From a virus, in the IMG/VR virus record IMGVR_UViG_3300024346_000069, positions 1 to 58,419 of that record: a DNA stretch of 58,419 nucleotides; one strand, given 5' to 3'. The first letter of the stretch is position 1; the number at the start of each line of letters is the position of its first letter. Shown piece after piece: positions 31,592 to 41,224 of this stretch. Both the position numbers and the translations under genes were made by a program. Under the pieces are notes generated by a model. It was not told the DNA's origin and searched no databases. It saw nothing but the letters and a program-made list of their open reading frames with translations.

Positions 31592-32112
31592 TGTTCTATG
31601 TTACGATTTAAATTTTCTCTTGTATCACTCATTTCATTTACAGCTGGGTTTAGGTCTTTATTTATAGCTTTGATATGTGGCCAATCTTTGGTTTCATCTG
31701 TTGCTGATGATCCTGCTACTTTAGGATATTCTTTATCACGAATATCTCCTATTGTCTTATCTAAATACTGAGCATAATATTTTAACAATTCAATTCCGTA
31801 GTAAGAATTTATCTCTTCACTGCTACCTTTGTTTATCCAACCATCGGAACTTATTCCAAAAAATGGATACCATTTTCCAGCTGGAACATCTATTTTTCCT
31901 CCTGAACCACTACTTAAATAAAATGGGCAATTAACTCCGTTCATATCAAGTAGTATAATTTTTCTACCCGCTAAATCCACAATATCACTACTACCAGAAA
32001 GAGTTTCTGTTTTTCCAACTCCTTTCCATACTTTTGTTATATAAGGTATTTTTCTTATGCTAACTTTAATATTTGAATTTTCAAATATTTTATATGTTTT
32101 TAAGTGTTTCAT
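31555..32112 (-). CDS. Leader-bearing protein, likely in the head
   Basis: 185 residues. The start MKHLKTYKIFENSNIK is the shared leader. After it come a beta-like domain with a Ser/Gly stretch (TLSGSSDIVDLAGRKIILLDMNG, YLSSGSGGKIDVPAGKWYPFFG) and a helical C-terminus (IEQWKQKLRQAI). Not recognised. Followed with overlap by the cupin-like gene; the pair may be an operon with 30919. Confidence 0.7.
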   Translation of the reverse strand: MKHLKTYKIFENSNIKVSIRKIPYITKVWKGVGKTETLSGSSDIVDLAGRKIILLDMNGVNCPFYLSSGSGGKIDVPAGKWYPFFGISSDGWINKGSSEEINSYYGIELLKYYAQYLDKTIGDIRDKEYPKVAGSSATDETKDWPHIKAINKDLNPAVNEMSDTRENLNRNIEQWKQKLRQAIQK

Positions 32113-32130
32113 AATTTATTTATTTTTATC

Positions 32131-33096
32131 CTACCAATACTTTCCACCCCCTGATTTAACTAGATTTTTATATCTATTTAATCGACAAGACCAATATCCA
32201 GCTTTTGTTTTATCTTTCTTTAAATGACATTTATGTCTAGCAGCAAATGATTTTCTAGATTTAGCATTACTTGATTTCGACTTCAATCCACCCTTAACAT
32301 CACCAAAGTTAACACACATAACTCTATCAGTTTTTGGGTTTTTAACATAAACTTTATATTTTTTAGGTCCAGAACTTCTCATAGGTTTATTTAATTTAAC
32401 ATCTCTACCTTTATATTCAGCCTCATTTAATTCTTCAAAGTTTTCCATTGGAAGATCCAAAGGAACTAACTGACCTCTAAAGTATCCAAATTTACCAATA
32501 TCAGTATTTTCAAATAAATGTCTATCGAATTCATTAAAATTAAATTTATTAGTTTCAAATAACTTTCTACCTTCTTCTAATAAGTTAAAAAACTCATCAG
32601 ATCCAGGTCTGAATATATTCTCTATGATAGAAATTGAATTCCGAAAATGATACTTAATATTCTCGGAAATATAATCAGAAGAATAGTCTTCTTCATCAAA
32701 CTCACACACACAATCAGGACAACCACATTTACAATCCTTCTCACCAGTGCAATCTGAACAACACCCACAACCAACATTCAAAAAAGAGTCACCTCTTAAT
32801 TCAATACTATCTTGTCTATTAATAGTATAAGTATCCGTTGGAGCACCAAAATCATCAGAAATACCCAACTCATTTGAAAATTCTTCAAATTTCTTAATAG
32901 ACTTCTTCAAGCCCGGAGTTTCGCCATCATTTTGAATTTCTTTTTTTATTTTATTTTCTTCTTTATCTGTAACTTCTTCTAAGTCACTAACAAATCCAAC
33001 TAAATCATTATCTTTTGGTTCAAAAGATTCAATATCAAAACCAGAAAAAGTATCATCTTTTTCTTTTTTATTTTCAAAAAATTTAAGAAATCTCAT
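32131..33096 (-). CDS. Leader-bearing Cys-rich protein with basic C-terminal domain
   Basis: 321 residues. The start MRFLKFFENKKEKDD is a variant leader. Residues about 108-131 form a very Cys-rich cluster (CGCCSDC, then CKCGCPDCVCEF), which looks like a metal-binding knot. The C-terminal 80 residues are basic, with RVMCVNFGDVKGGLKSKSSN and RKSFAARHKC ending KAGYWSCRLNRYKNLV, matching a small domain that is widespread in T4-like phages (of the FGxxxxxxKxxxxxRRKSFxARHxC...YWSC type). It may bind DNA in the head. A late-type element is 24 bases upstream. Confidence 0.76.
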   Translation of the reverse strand: MRFLKFFENKKEKDDTFSGFDIESFEPKDNDLVGFVSDLEEVTDKEENKIKKEIQNDGETPGLKKSIKKFEEFSNELGISDDFGAPTDTYTINRQDSIELRGDSFLNVGCGCCSDCTGEKDCKCGCPDCVCEFDEEDYSSDYISENIKYHFRNSISIIENIFRPGSDEFFNLLEEGRKLFETNKFNFNEFDRHLFENTDIGKFGYFRGQLVPLDLPMENFEELNEAEYKGRDVKLNKPMRSSGPKKYKVYVKNPKTDRVMCVNFGDVKGGLKSKSSNAKSRKSFAARHKCHLKKDKTKAGYWSCRLNRYKNLVKSGGGKYW

Positions 33097-33119
33097 ATTA
33101 TTAATATTTTTTATAATTG

Positions 33120-33129
33120 TATATATTAA
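33120..33129 (-). promoter_or_regulatory. Late-type promoter element, gene 32131-33096
   Basis: Exact TTAATATATA on the minus strand, 24 bases before the ATG. Confidence 0.6.
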
Positions 33130-33153
33130 AAATAATTATCAAAGAATGTTTTT

Positions 33154-33163
33154 TTAATATATA
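33154..33163 (+). promoter_or_regulatory. Late-type promoter element, gene 33183-39290
   Basis: Exact TTAATATATA on the plus strand, 19 bases before the ATG. It faces away from the element at 33120-33129, forming a divergent late promoter pair. Confidence 0.6.
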
Positions 33164-33182
33164 TCAAAAAAGTATTAAATAA

Positions 33183-36100
33183 ATGTCTGAATCATTAATT
33201 TTCTTTAACAAAGAAGGAGATGCTCTAAATTTCAACTATAATCAATTTGAAGAAAGATTTGAAGGAGATATTCTCTTTCATGAAAACTCATCAGACACAT
33301 ACAAAACATATGGTTTGTATGTTATGGAAAAAGTACCATCAATTGAATTTGATGCACCTAGTAGATTATCTCTAAATAAATTTCAACTATTTAATGAGTG
33401 GGGATTCCATTTCTATCAAAAGACTTTAGACAAACAAATTATAAAATATATCGAACCCGTAAATAACGATTGGAACTTCTATTCTAAATGGATACACGGA
33501 GACGGATTTGATTCTAAGTTTCCAATAGGCACACTAGTTAGATTTAATAACCCAATATTTGAATTTACTGACGATAAAAGATTATACACAGTCATAAACT
33601 CAAAAAAAGATGCAATAATGATTATATCAGATGTTGATAATTCAACTTTTGAACTTAAATACTCATCAATTTATAATAGTCCAGAAACATGGTCAAATTT
33701 ATATCTCCTAAATTCTGTTAATTGTATAGGTATTTATGATTATGTTAATTCAAAATTTGAAAATAATCTTTCACCATGGAATGAACCAAACTTTTATGAT
33801 AAATTCTTTTTTGGGAAAAAGTTAAACGTAGTAAATAGTAAAGAGAACGACGGTGTCTATACAACAAAAAGTTATGACATTATAGACCTATTACATTTTG
33901 AATATTCAACAGATGCAGTTCAATTAGGAAGTAACGATTTAATAATTGAAGTAATATCTAAAAGAGATTTACCAAAAATATTTGAAGGTAATTTTGAAAT
34001 AAAAAATAATCCAGGATCAACTTTTTCAACAATACATTTTAATAATTTTTTAGAAGTTCCTAATTTAAAACCAGGAACGGAATTCACTATAAATGGTTCA
34101 ATTAATAATACAAATTTTTATAGAATAGAAGATATATCACAATTTAGTAAAAATTTTAATAAAACTTTTTATACAATAGGCTCTTTAGTTATTTACAATA
34201 ACCAAGTATGGGAATGTGTTAAAGACTACACACAAGATCAAGTAAACAATTCATCAATAACTCCAGAAAATTCTGATTATTGGAATAAAACATCCTTTTT
34301 ACCAATTAGGGGTATCTTAAATAATGAAATTTTACAAAATGCCCAAATTTATCTAACAACAAATAGAGAATACTTTTTGGAAATTGGAGTAACAGCTTCG
34401 ATAACTTTATCAAAAGCATCCGAAAATTATAAATCAAACTTAGAAAACTATGGAGTGGATTTATATTTTGAAAATAACGAATTAAAAGCCGATTTAAAAT
34501 ATTCTTCAAAATACACAGAAGTTAATTTTTACAAAACCAAAATAGATCCCACCAAACCAATAATAATTAGCGCCACATATTGTGTCCCAGCTAATCTAAT
34601 ATCAAAAACCATTCAAAAAAATGAAAGGTTAATAGAAGTAGAAGAAAATTTAAATCATGAACTAAATTATGATTTTTCCAAAAATCAACAATATAACATA
34701 GTATTCACAGACATAGATGATTGGGGAATAAAAATAAAAATAAATGGACAAATATACGAATCTGATTTAATTTCTATTTATAAAGGTTCCACAATAGATA
34801 TGGAAAGAAGTATTGATAGAACTTTGAGAAATTGGTTAACGATAAATTATGTTAAATTATATACTTTAGGAATAGTTTCTGAAATTGATTTTACTGGAAA
34901 CATTTCTAATTATCAAAATACTATAGTATTAAAAACTTTCTTCCCAAATGTACCGATATCAGTGAAGATTGAAGTTGGATCAAAAGCTGATTATCACGTA
35001 GAACACTCGATGATCATATTCAAAAATACATTATTATCTACAAATAATAAAAATCTAATAATTGATATAAATGATATTGAATATCCAATAGAATCATCCT
35101 CAACATCAACAACATTATCAAATTGGGTATTAAAATATAAATCAAACTTATTAGAATATGGCATTATAGTCAATAATATCAATAATTCTATTAAAATAGA
35201 TACGAAGTATCCAGATAAAAGATTAGATATAAAAGTAAATGTTGGAAAAGTTCAAATACCAGGAGATGAAGACTTTTATATAAAATATAAAGGAATCGGA
35301 AATAAAGGAACTATAATAACATCAAATGAAATAACATTATCTGATAATGAAGAAGATACTAGAGATTTTGAAAATATAGGATTATCAACCGGTATGTTAA
35401 TATCGATTAATAATGCGGGATTTGTTTATGACAACACCGAATATAATATACAATATGTTGATAAAAACAAAGCGGTTTTAAGTTATCAAGGTCCTTTTTG
35501 GGGATTAACAAATTCAATAGATAACTCATCAGCATATACTACAATTGGATTTAGTTTAGGATTTGGTATAACAGCTAGTTACACTCCAGATTTTATAAAA
35601 AATTCAGATCTAAGCCTAAATCATTTTAATAAAACTATTTTTTCAGCAAAAATAAATTCAAATGTAAAAGGCGTAGATATAAATGATATATCAACTTTTG
35701 ATAAAATCTATGATGTATTTTATGTACAGATAGTAAATTGTTATTATGTTTTATCTCAAAAGAAAAATACAGACAACACAAAAAATTTATATCTATATAA
35801 AATAGAAGCATCATCAAATAAAATACTAAAATATATTGATTTAGAGTCAGAAAGTACAGTAGGCACTGGTTTAAAAATAGAGTATAATAGATATGATAAT
35901 TTTATTTATTGTTTATCAAATAAGTCAATATTAATTGTTGATCCGATAATTGATACCATAAGAAGAATACCATTAGATTCAACTAAGGACGCCAAAGGTA
36001 TATCTATAAATCAAAAAAGTGGATATGAATATATCTTATATACAGACAATACAATATCAACACTAAACGCCTCTAATTCAGAATATAGATATCCTCTGAC

Positions 36101-39100
36101 AACAACAGCTACTGTCAATTCTACAAAATCCGGACAATTATTTTACGCAACAACAATAACACTATCAGGAGACTTTACAGGTATATTCAAAATAAATTCA
36201 GAGTTTTCATTTACATACAAACAAGATGATGGAACAACATCAGGCAAAACTCTAACATGGAAAGGAAAAGTAACATCATCAAGTTATAATACCAACACTA
36301 ATATAACAACTATACAACCTAATTATAATTCAAATACACCATTAATTGGAACCACACCTCCACCAAATAGCTCAAATAACACAATAACAACATCACTAAT
36401 AGGAGTTCCAAATATAATTTTCAATCTAAAATGGAATGAAATGGAGAATGCTACTTACTTATTAAGTAGTGATAACAAAATATTTAAAATAGATTCAACT
36501 TATACAAAAGTAAATGAATTTACAATAACAAACTTAGATACTAGTTTTATAGAATATGAACCTATAAATGATTCTATTATAGTAAGAGATACTAGCAAAA
36601 ATCTATATAGAATATCAAATGATATCATAACACCTATAAAAACAACTAAAGGTGATAGAGTAATACCAAATATAATAACAAGCAACTTAATAATTGACGA
36701 TTCTTCACTAATTAAGTTTACAGGTAAAAATGACTTTATTGAAAATACTCTAAGTTACACAACAACACAACCAGAATTCAGATCAGATTGGTGTATAAAT
36801 CAATATGATTCCTTTTTATATATTTATGATTCTAATAAATTATCAATAATAGATTCATATGGGAAAATATTAAAACAAACAGGATTTTCAATAAAATCAA
36901 CAAATGGAGATACCAACAAATTAATGTTTAACACAGACAGAAATACTATATTGATGACCAAAAAAAATACATTATATGAGATCAAAGTTTATTACGATAA
37001 TACAATTGAATATAAAAGTCAAGAGAATGATTCAGTAAAAGAAGATTTATATGGAAATTTAGATCCGGAATATCAATCAAAAGACTATTTTTGGCTAAAG
37101 ACCAGAGAATTTGTTAGAAGACCGAGAGAAAACTATGTTGGTGAGGTACCTGTAAAATATTATTGGAATTGGCTAACAGATGAAAATCCAGAATTCTTTC
37201 TTTATGATATATCTGGAGATCAAATATCAACTGGAACAAGTTCATACACATATGAAGGACCAACTCCATTAATTGATGTTCCCTTAAATAAAAATCCGAA
37301 TAAAGATATATCAAAGATTGATATACCTGAATATCAACAAACTATTTTTGATAGAATTGAAAAATCTTTAGATTATATAAATGATTCGGAAAATATAGAT
37401 TCAAATCCTGAGGCAATTGAAATATTTATAGGATTTAAATCTGAAGAAGAAGGTCCAAAATCCTCTATACTACAAATGTATAAAAGAGAGGATATTGAAT
37501 TTAGTATAACTTCAAATTCAACTAACGGAACTATATTAGAATTTGAAACATTAGGTTTAGTAGTTCCAAGTTCAGACACAGATAAAAGAGCGGTTATTAG
37601 AATATCAAGTGTGAGTGATGAATATTTTACCGATAGGGGATTAAAATCCGGACAATTAATTGCAATATTTATCAAAGATACGACAAATCAAAAAGATCAA
37701 TATACTTCTCCTAATAACGGATCTGTTTTTAGAGTAAGAAATGTTTATTCAAAAGAGATAGTTTTGGATTTTTTAAATATTGGATATGACATGTTATATA
37801 CTGAAAGTTCTAAAATAATTGAAACTGGAAGAACAACATATACAACCACAACATTTAAAGTAATCGATAAAGAAATTGGTAGATTCACAGTTTATGGACA
37901 GACTGAAATAGAAGATTTTAGATTTAAAACACATTTAAATAACATAGGCAAAAATATATCACCAAATGAAGTATTTATATTTAAAGAATATGACATATAT
38001 GAAGGTGGAATTGATTGGACTTTTTTAAACAAAAAGAGAAAAGAACTCTTAATAATGAGAAATGAAATATTTCCATATGTAGGATCATACAAGTCAATTA
38101 TAAATGCTATAAACTACTTTGGATATAATGATTTAAAATTAAATGAGTATTACAGAGATATAGATAAAAAGTCTTCAAATTTTTTAAAGCTATTTAAAGT
38201 TGAAATTCCAGATATTTTTGATAATTCAGTAGAAGGATGGACAGATAATGATTATTTAAAATATACATTACCAAATGATAATTATGAGGGAACCAATCTT
38301 TTTAATTTAACATACGACATAACAAATAAAGATGGTGATATAACACTAAACTATAGTTTAGATGAAGTTACTATAAAACTAAATGGATTAAAACACTGGT
38401 TAAGAAAAAACATAATACCTATAACACACAAAATATTAGATGTTACAGGAAACACATATCTAAAAAATGAAGTGGGTATAAAGCACACATTATATGATGT
38501 TATGATTTTCAAAAATAAAGAAAACATGACTCCTATAACATTCAAATTAAACGAAGCTTATTTAATGCCAGTAAACTCTGGATCAACTGTCTATAATTGT
38601 GTGTTAGATATATATTCAATTTTAAGTAATAAAATGGGTATAAAACCAAATAATGATTTTCTATACAATTTAGAGTTACCAGATTACTATGATATAAAAA
38701 TTAGAACATGGAAAACATACAGAGAATGGGAAGTATTTACAGAATACAAAAAAGGTGAAAAAGTAATTTATTATGGCAGCATTTACGAATCAGCAATAGA
38801 TTCAAATAAAATGAATAGTCCCATAAAATGGGAGTCATTAGTTTTTGAATGGTCTCCAACCGCAAATTATGAACCAGGTAATATAGTTAGATATGAAAAT
38901 GAATACTATTCATATACTGGATTAGGATCAGAAATTGAAAATCCATTAAATTATGATATTGAATCATTTAATTTTGAATATCCAACACCACTAATAGATA
39001 ACGGAGATGGTTATAACTGGGTTGTAATAACAGAATGGCGAAAAATAAATTATGAACCAGTTCAAACTATAAGTGAGTTTAGAAAAAGTGATAATTTAAC

Positions 39101-39290
39101 ACCATTTAACTTTACGATAGATGCTAATATAGATCCGTTTGTGACAATAGAATTAACTTGTGATAATGGATACGGTTTAACATATAAAGATAGAAAGAAT
39201 TATGAGATTAGAACACTTAAAGATTTAAGATCTCCAACAAAATATATCGAAAATATAGGACCATTTGAACCCATAGCATATATAAAATAA
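33183..39290 (+). CDS. Very large tail or baseplate structural protein
   Basis: 2035 residues, no single family recognised. Visible elements: an N-terminal region starting MSESLIFFNKEGDALNF; about 328-353 a carbohydrate-binding-like unit (GSLVIYNNQVWECVKDY, as in CBM5/12 modules); about 836-960 repeats of a beta-propeller kind (NLYLYKIEASSNKILKYI, NFIYCLSNKSILIVDPI, YILYTDNTISTL); about 1618-1653 KRKELLIMRNEIFPYVGSYK then NAINYFGYNDLKL, seen in large baseplate-associated phage proteins; and about 1858-1890 a second CBM-like unit (GEKVIYYGSIYESAID). A baseplate wedge or tail-tip protein touching the cell surface is likely. It is the only large structural gene on the plus strand, with its own promoter and terminator. 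Confidence 0.78.
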   Translation: MSESLIFFNKEGDALNFNYNQFEERFEGDILFHENSSDTYKTYGLYVMEKVPSIEFDAPSRLSLNKFQLFNEWGFHFYQKTLDKQIIKYIEPVNNDWNFYSKWIHGDGFDSKFPIGTLVRFNNPIFEFTDDKRLYTVINSKKDAIMIISDVDNSTFELKYSSIYNSPETWSNLYLLNSVNCIGIYDYVNSKFENNLSPWNEPNFYDKFFFGKKLNVVNSKENDGVYTTKSYDIIDLLHFEYSTDAVQLGSNDLIIEVISKRDLPKIFEGNFEIKNNPGSTFSTIHFNNFLEVPNLKPGTEFTINGSINNTNFYRIEDISQFSKNFNKTFYTIGSLVIYNNQVWECVKDYTQDQVNNSSITPENSDYWNKTSFLPIRGILNNEILQNAQIYLTTNREYFLEIGVTASITLSKASENYKSNLENYGVDLYFENNELKADLKYSSKYTEVNFYKTKIDPTKPIIISATYCVPANLISKTIQKNERLIEVEENLNHELNYDFSKNQQYNIVFTDIDDWGIKIKINGQIYESDLISIYKGSTIDMERSIDRTLRNWLTINYVKLYTLGIVSEIDFTGNISNYQNTIVLKTFFPNVPISVKIEVGSKADYHVEHSMIIFKNTLLSTNNKNLIIDINDIEYPIESSSTSTTLSNWVLKYKSNLLEYGIIVNNINNSIKIDTKYPDKRLDIKVNVGKVQIPGDEDFYIKYKGIGNKGTIITSNEITLSDNEEDTRDFENIGLSTGMLISINNAGFVYDNTEYNIQYVDKNKAVLSYQGPFWGLTNSIDNSSAYTTIGFSLGFGITASYTPDFIKNSDLSLNHFNKTIFSAKINSNVKGVDINDISTFDKIYDVFYVQIVNCYYVLSQKKNTDNTKNLYLYKIEASSNKILKYIDLESESTVGTGLKIEYNRYDNFIYCLSNKSILIVDPIIDTIRRIPLDSTKDAKGISINQKSGYEYILYTDNTISTLNASNSEYRYPLTTTATVNSTKSGQLFYATTITLSGDFTGIFKINSEFSFTYKQDDGTTSGKTLTWKGKVTSSSYNTNTNITTIQPNYNSNTPLIGTTPPPNSSNNTITTSLIGVPNIIFNLKWNEMENATYLLSSDNKIFKIDSTYTKVNEFTITNLDTSFIEYEPINDSIIVRDTSKNLYRISNDIITPIKTTKGDRVIPNIITSNLIIDDSSLIKFTGKNDFIENTLSYTTTQPEFRSDWCINQYDSFLYIYDSNKLSIIDSYGKILKQTGFSIKSTNGDTNKLMFNTDRNTILMTKKNTLYEIKVYYDNTIEYKSQENDSVKEDLYGNLDPEYQSKDYFWLKTREFVRRPRENYVGEVPVKYYWNWLTDENPEFFLYDISGDQISTGTSSYTYEGPTPLIDVPLNKNPNKDISKIDIPEYQQTIFDRIEKSLDYINDSENIDSNPEAIEIFIGFKSEEEGPKSSILQMYKREDIEFSITSNSTNGTILEFETLGLVVPSSDTDKRAVIRISSVSDEYFTDRGLKSGQLIAIFIKDTTNQKDQYTSPNNGSVFRVRNVYSKEIVLDFLNIGYDMLYTESSKIIETGRTTYTTTTFKVIDKEIGRFTVYGQTEIEDFRFKTHLNNIGKNISPNEVFIFKEYDIYEGGIDWTFLNKKRKELLIMRNEIFPYVGSYKSIINAINYFGYNDLKLNEYYRDIDKKSSNFLKLFKVEIPDIFDNSVEGWTDNDYLKYTLPNDNYEGTNLFNLTYDITNKDGDITLNYSLDEVTIKLNGLKHWLRKNIIPITHKILDVTGNTYLKNEVGIKHTLYDVMIFKNKENMTPITFKLNEAYLMPVNSGSTVYNCVLDIYSILSNKMGIKPNNDFLYNLELPDYYDIKIRTWKTYREWEVFTEYKKGEKVIYYGSIYESAIDSNKMNSPIKWESLVFEWSPTANYEPGNIVRYENEYYSYTGLGSEIENPLNYDIESFNFEYPTPLIDNGDGYNWVVITEWRKINYEPVQTISEFRKSDNLTPFNFTIDANIDPFVTIELTCDNGYGLTYKDRKNYEIRTLKDLRSPTKYIENIGPFEPIAYIK

Positions 39291-39317
39291 AAAACCCTCT
39301 TTAAAAGAGGGTTTTTT
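39288..39317. terminator. Bidirectional terminator
   Basis: Stem AAAACCCTCTTT / AAAGAGGGTTTT, between the converging genes 33183-39290 (+) and 39319-39990 (-). Confidence 0.86.
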
Positions 39318-39318
39318 A

Positions 39319-39990
39319 TTAATTTGTAGTTTCAGTAACTTCTTCTTTTTTAGTTTTCTTCTTTTTAGGTTCAACTACTACACCATCTTCAAATGAAGTA
39401 ACCCAATCTTGAATATCATTTGAAAGGTTTTTACCACTAGTATCATAATAATTAAATACTTTAGAAATTGCACCAATTCTTTTCAATACTTGCGAAAACA
39501 TATAAGCTTCTTTTGTTAATCCCTTAACTTTATATTGTGAAATTAAATGATAAACATAGGTGATCTCAGTAGCATCAACTGGGAAAGCAACTAAATCAGT
39601 ATCATTTGAATACTTAGCATCTCTCATATTTCCTAATAAATCAGTTAATTCGATAGCAAAAAATACAGAATTAACATCATACTCTAATTTAGAAAGTACT
39701 AAATCAGTTAAAAATTTCCACTGTGGTCTATTTAAATGAAAATTATACTTAGTATCTCTTAAAGTATTTGCATAATTCTTCCACAATTCTTGTGCATTTT
39801 TATAAAGATCATCTTGTTCTTCCTCAGTTTTACCTTTACCACTATTATTAGTAATATAGTCTTCGATTGAAGAAATTTTATTTTCTAATTCACTTTCATA
39901 AAAAGGTGTTAAAATTAAATTGTTAGTTTCATTTTCAAAAAATGAAATTTCAGGTCTAACTACGTTTGTCTCAATTGTTTGATTTGACAT
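39319..39990 (-). CDS. Hypothetical helical protein
   Basis: 223 residues, not recognised. Mostly helical (ELENKISSIEDYI, DDLYKNAQELWKNYANTL, VFFAIELTDLLGNM, YMFSQVLKRIGAISKV) with a Lys-rich tail (PKKKKTKKEEVTETTN). It is the distal gene of the minus-strand run that starts with the tape measure, which suggests tail assembly, but nothing more specific can be said. Confidence 0.72.
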   Translation of the reverse strand: MSNQTIETNVVRPEISFFENETNNLILTPFYESELENKISSIEDYITNNSGKGKTEEEQDDLYKNAQELWKNYANTLRDTKYNFHLNRPQWKFLTDLVLSKLEYDVNSVFFAIELTDLLGNMRDAKYSNDTDLVAFPVDATEITYVYHLISQYKVKGLTKEAYMFSQVLKRIGAISKVFNYYDTSGKNLSNDIQDWVTSFEDGVVVEPKKKKTKKEEVTETTN

Positions 39991-40014
39991 ATTTTATTTT
40001 TATTTTTTTACAGT

Positions 40015-40260
40015 TTAACTGTTAATTTTTTTTAAATTATCATCACCATTAAAATCTAATGATTTAATTGTTTCTAATTTATCTTTAGCATTTGTGTATT
40101 TTTCAATCCACTTATCATGCTCTTCCATTAAATCAGAATGTTCCCCGATAGCAGCTAAATTTCTATCAGAAAAGTAAAGTGATAAATTAGCCTCAGCTTC
40201 AGCCATCTCAGCTTCATATCTCTTTACTAACGCGTTTAAATATTTGTTTGATATACTCAT
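40015..40260 (-). CDS. Small coiled-coil protein
   Basis: 81 residues. Two helices rich in Ala, Glu and Lys (ALVKRYEAEMAEAEANLSLYF and DLMEEHDKWIEKYTNAKDKLETI) suggest a helical hairpin. It ends 24 bases before the start of 39319-39990 and begins 2 bases after the stop of the upstream gene 40263-40709; part of that cluster. Function unknown. Confidence 0.66.
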   Translation of the reverse strand: MSISNKYLNALVKRYEAEMAEAEANLSLYFSDRNLAAIGEHSDLMEEHDKWIEKYTNAKDKLETIKSLDFNGDDNLKKINS

Positions 40261-40262
40261 AA

Positions 40263-40709
40263 TTAAATAATAAATTCTTCGTCGCCTTTAGCGTCTTTTT
40301 GTTGATCTACATAAAGCTCCTCTACTTTGTTTGCACGAGCCACTTTTTCGACTCCCCATTTATTTACAATTGATGAAAAGGTATTTAAATCAGTACTAAC
40401 TAATTTAATTTTACCACTCTCCATGTTAATGTTGATTTTATCAATCTCCTGCTCAATCAAAATTGTAATTGAATCATCATCAAACACATTCAATAAATCC
40501 TCATTAACAGAAATTAACAATTCTTTTCCAAGAGCAAAAGCATACTGGTCTGATATTTTAGAAACTTTAACTAATTGTTTTTGTTTAGAATTTCCTTGAA
40601 AAAGGAATTTAATATTCATCGGAAATGATTTTTTATTAAAAATCTCCATGAATAAATCTTCTGTAGAAGAATCTAAATCATAATAAATCTCTTTACTTTC
40701 TTTACCCAT
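40263..40709 (-). CDS. Conserved-looking phage protein, unknown
   Basis: 148 residues. Contains NIKFLFQGNSKQKQLVKVSKI, DQYAFALGKELLISVNEDLL, ILIEQEIDKININMESGKIK and a WGVEKVARANKVEELY helix, a pattern familiar from large-phage proteins that are sometimes labelled metallopeptidase-like. No HExxH zinc motif is present, so I do not accept that name. The gene ends just before 40015-40260. Confidence 0.68.
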   Translation of the reverse strand: MGKESKEIYYDLDSSTEDLFMEIFNKKSFPMNIKFLFQGNSKQKQLVKVSKISDQYAFALGKELLISVNEDLLNVFDDDSITILIEQEIDKININMESGKIKLVSTDLNTFSSIVNKWGVEKVARANKVEELYVDQQKDAKGDEEFII

Positions 40710-40754
40710 TTTTATAATTTGTTTTTTAATTATAAAAATTTAAATGTTAAAAGT

Positions 40755-41189
40755 TTATATAAAAAGAAATAAAAGTGATATAATCGAGATTATTGCGAAA
40801 GATATAGGTAAGAATCTATAATAGAGTTTATCATAAAACTCATTAGATCTAAATAGTTTAAAACCAATAACTATTTTCCATGAGAATTTATCAACTTTAG
40901 TCAATTCATAAAAATCAAACATCTCATTTAACCCCTTAGAATTTAAAAAAAGACCTAACTCATTTGTATATTCTCTAATATATGGTTCCGAAATTCTATC
41001 TATATCTGATTTTCTTAATGAAAAAGCCTCACCAAAAAGTTCTTCAGGTATATTTAATATGGTATATAATCTATATGCTCTATCCACTCGAATGCCAAAA
41101 TTAACATTTAGATAATTTTTATTATCGTTTATGACTTTTCTAAATTCTCTAAATAACTTTAACTTTTTAAAAAACCCAATATTCTTCAT
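40755..41189 (-). CDS. Membrane-anchored protein, unknown
   Basis: 144 residues. A basic amphipathic start (FFKKLKLFREFRKV), a central region (YRLYTILNIPEELFGEAFSL, then DIDRISEPYIREYTNELGLFL) and one C-terminal membrane segment (about 125-144, LPISFAIISIISLLFLFI). A tail-anchored inner-membrane protein is expected. It follows the tape measure gene by 36 bases in the same direction. Confidence 0.7.
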   Translation of the reverse strand: MKNIGFFKKLKLFREFRKVINDNKNYLNVNFGIRVDRAYRLYTILNIPEELFGEAFSLRKSDIDRISEPYIREYTNELGLFLNSKGLNEMFDFYELTKVDKFSWKIVIGFKLFRSNEFYDKLYYRFLPISFAIISIISLLFLFI

Positions 41190-41224
41190 AGGTAATTATA
41201 TTAATTTATATTAATAAGTTTAAA

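Noticed and set aside
33183-39290. Minus-strand open frames inside the giant plus-strand gene
   Set aside because: Short, no promoter, hydrophobic shadow translations of an AT-rich coding strand.
40263-40709. Metallopeptidase name for this protein
   Set aside because: The protein has EQEIDKI but no HExxH or other complete zinc-peptidase motif.
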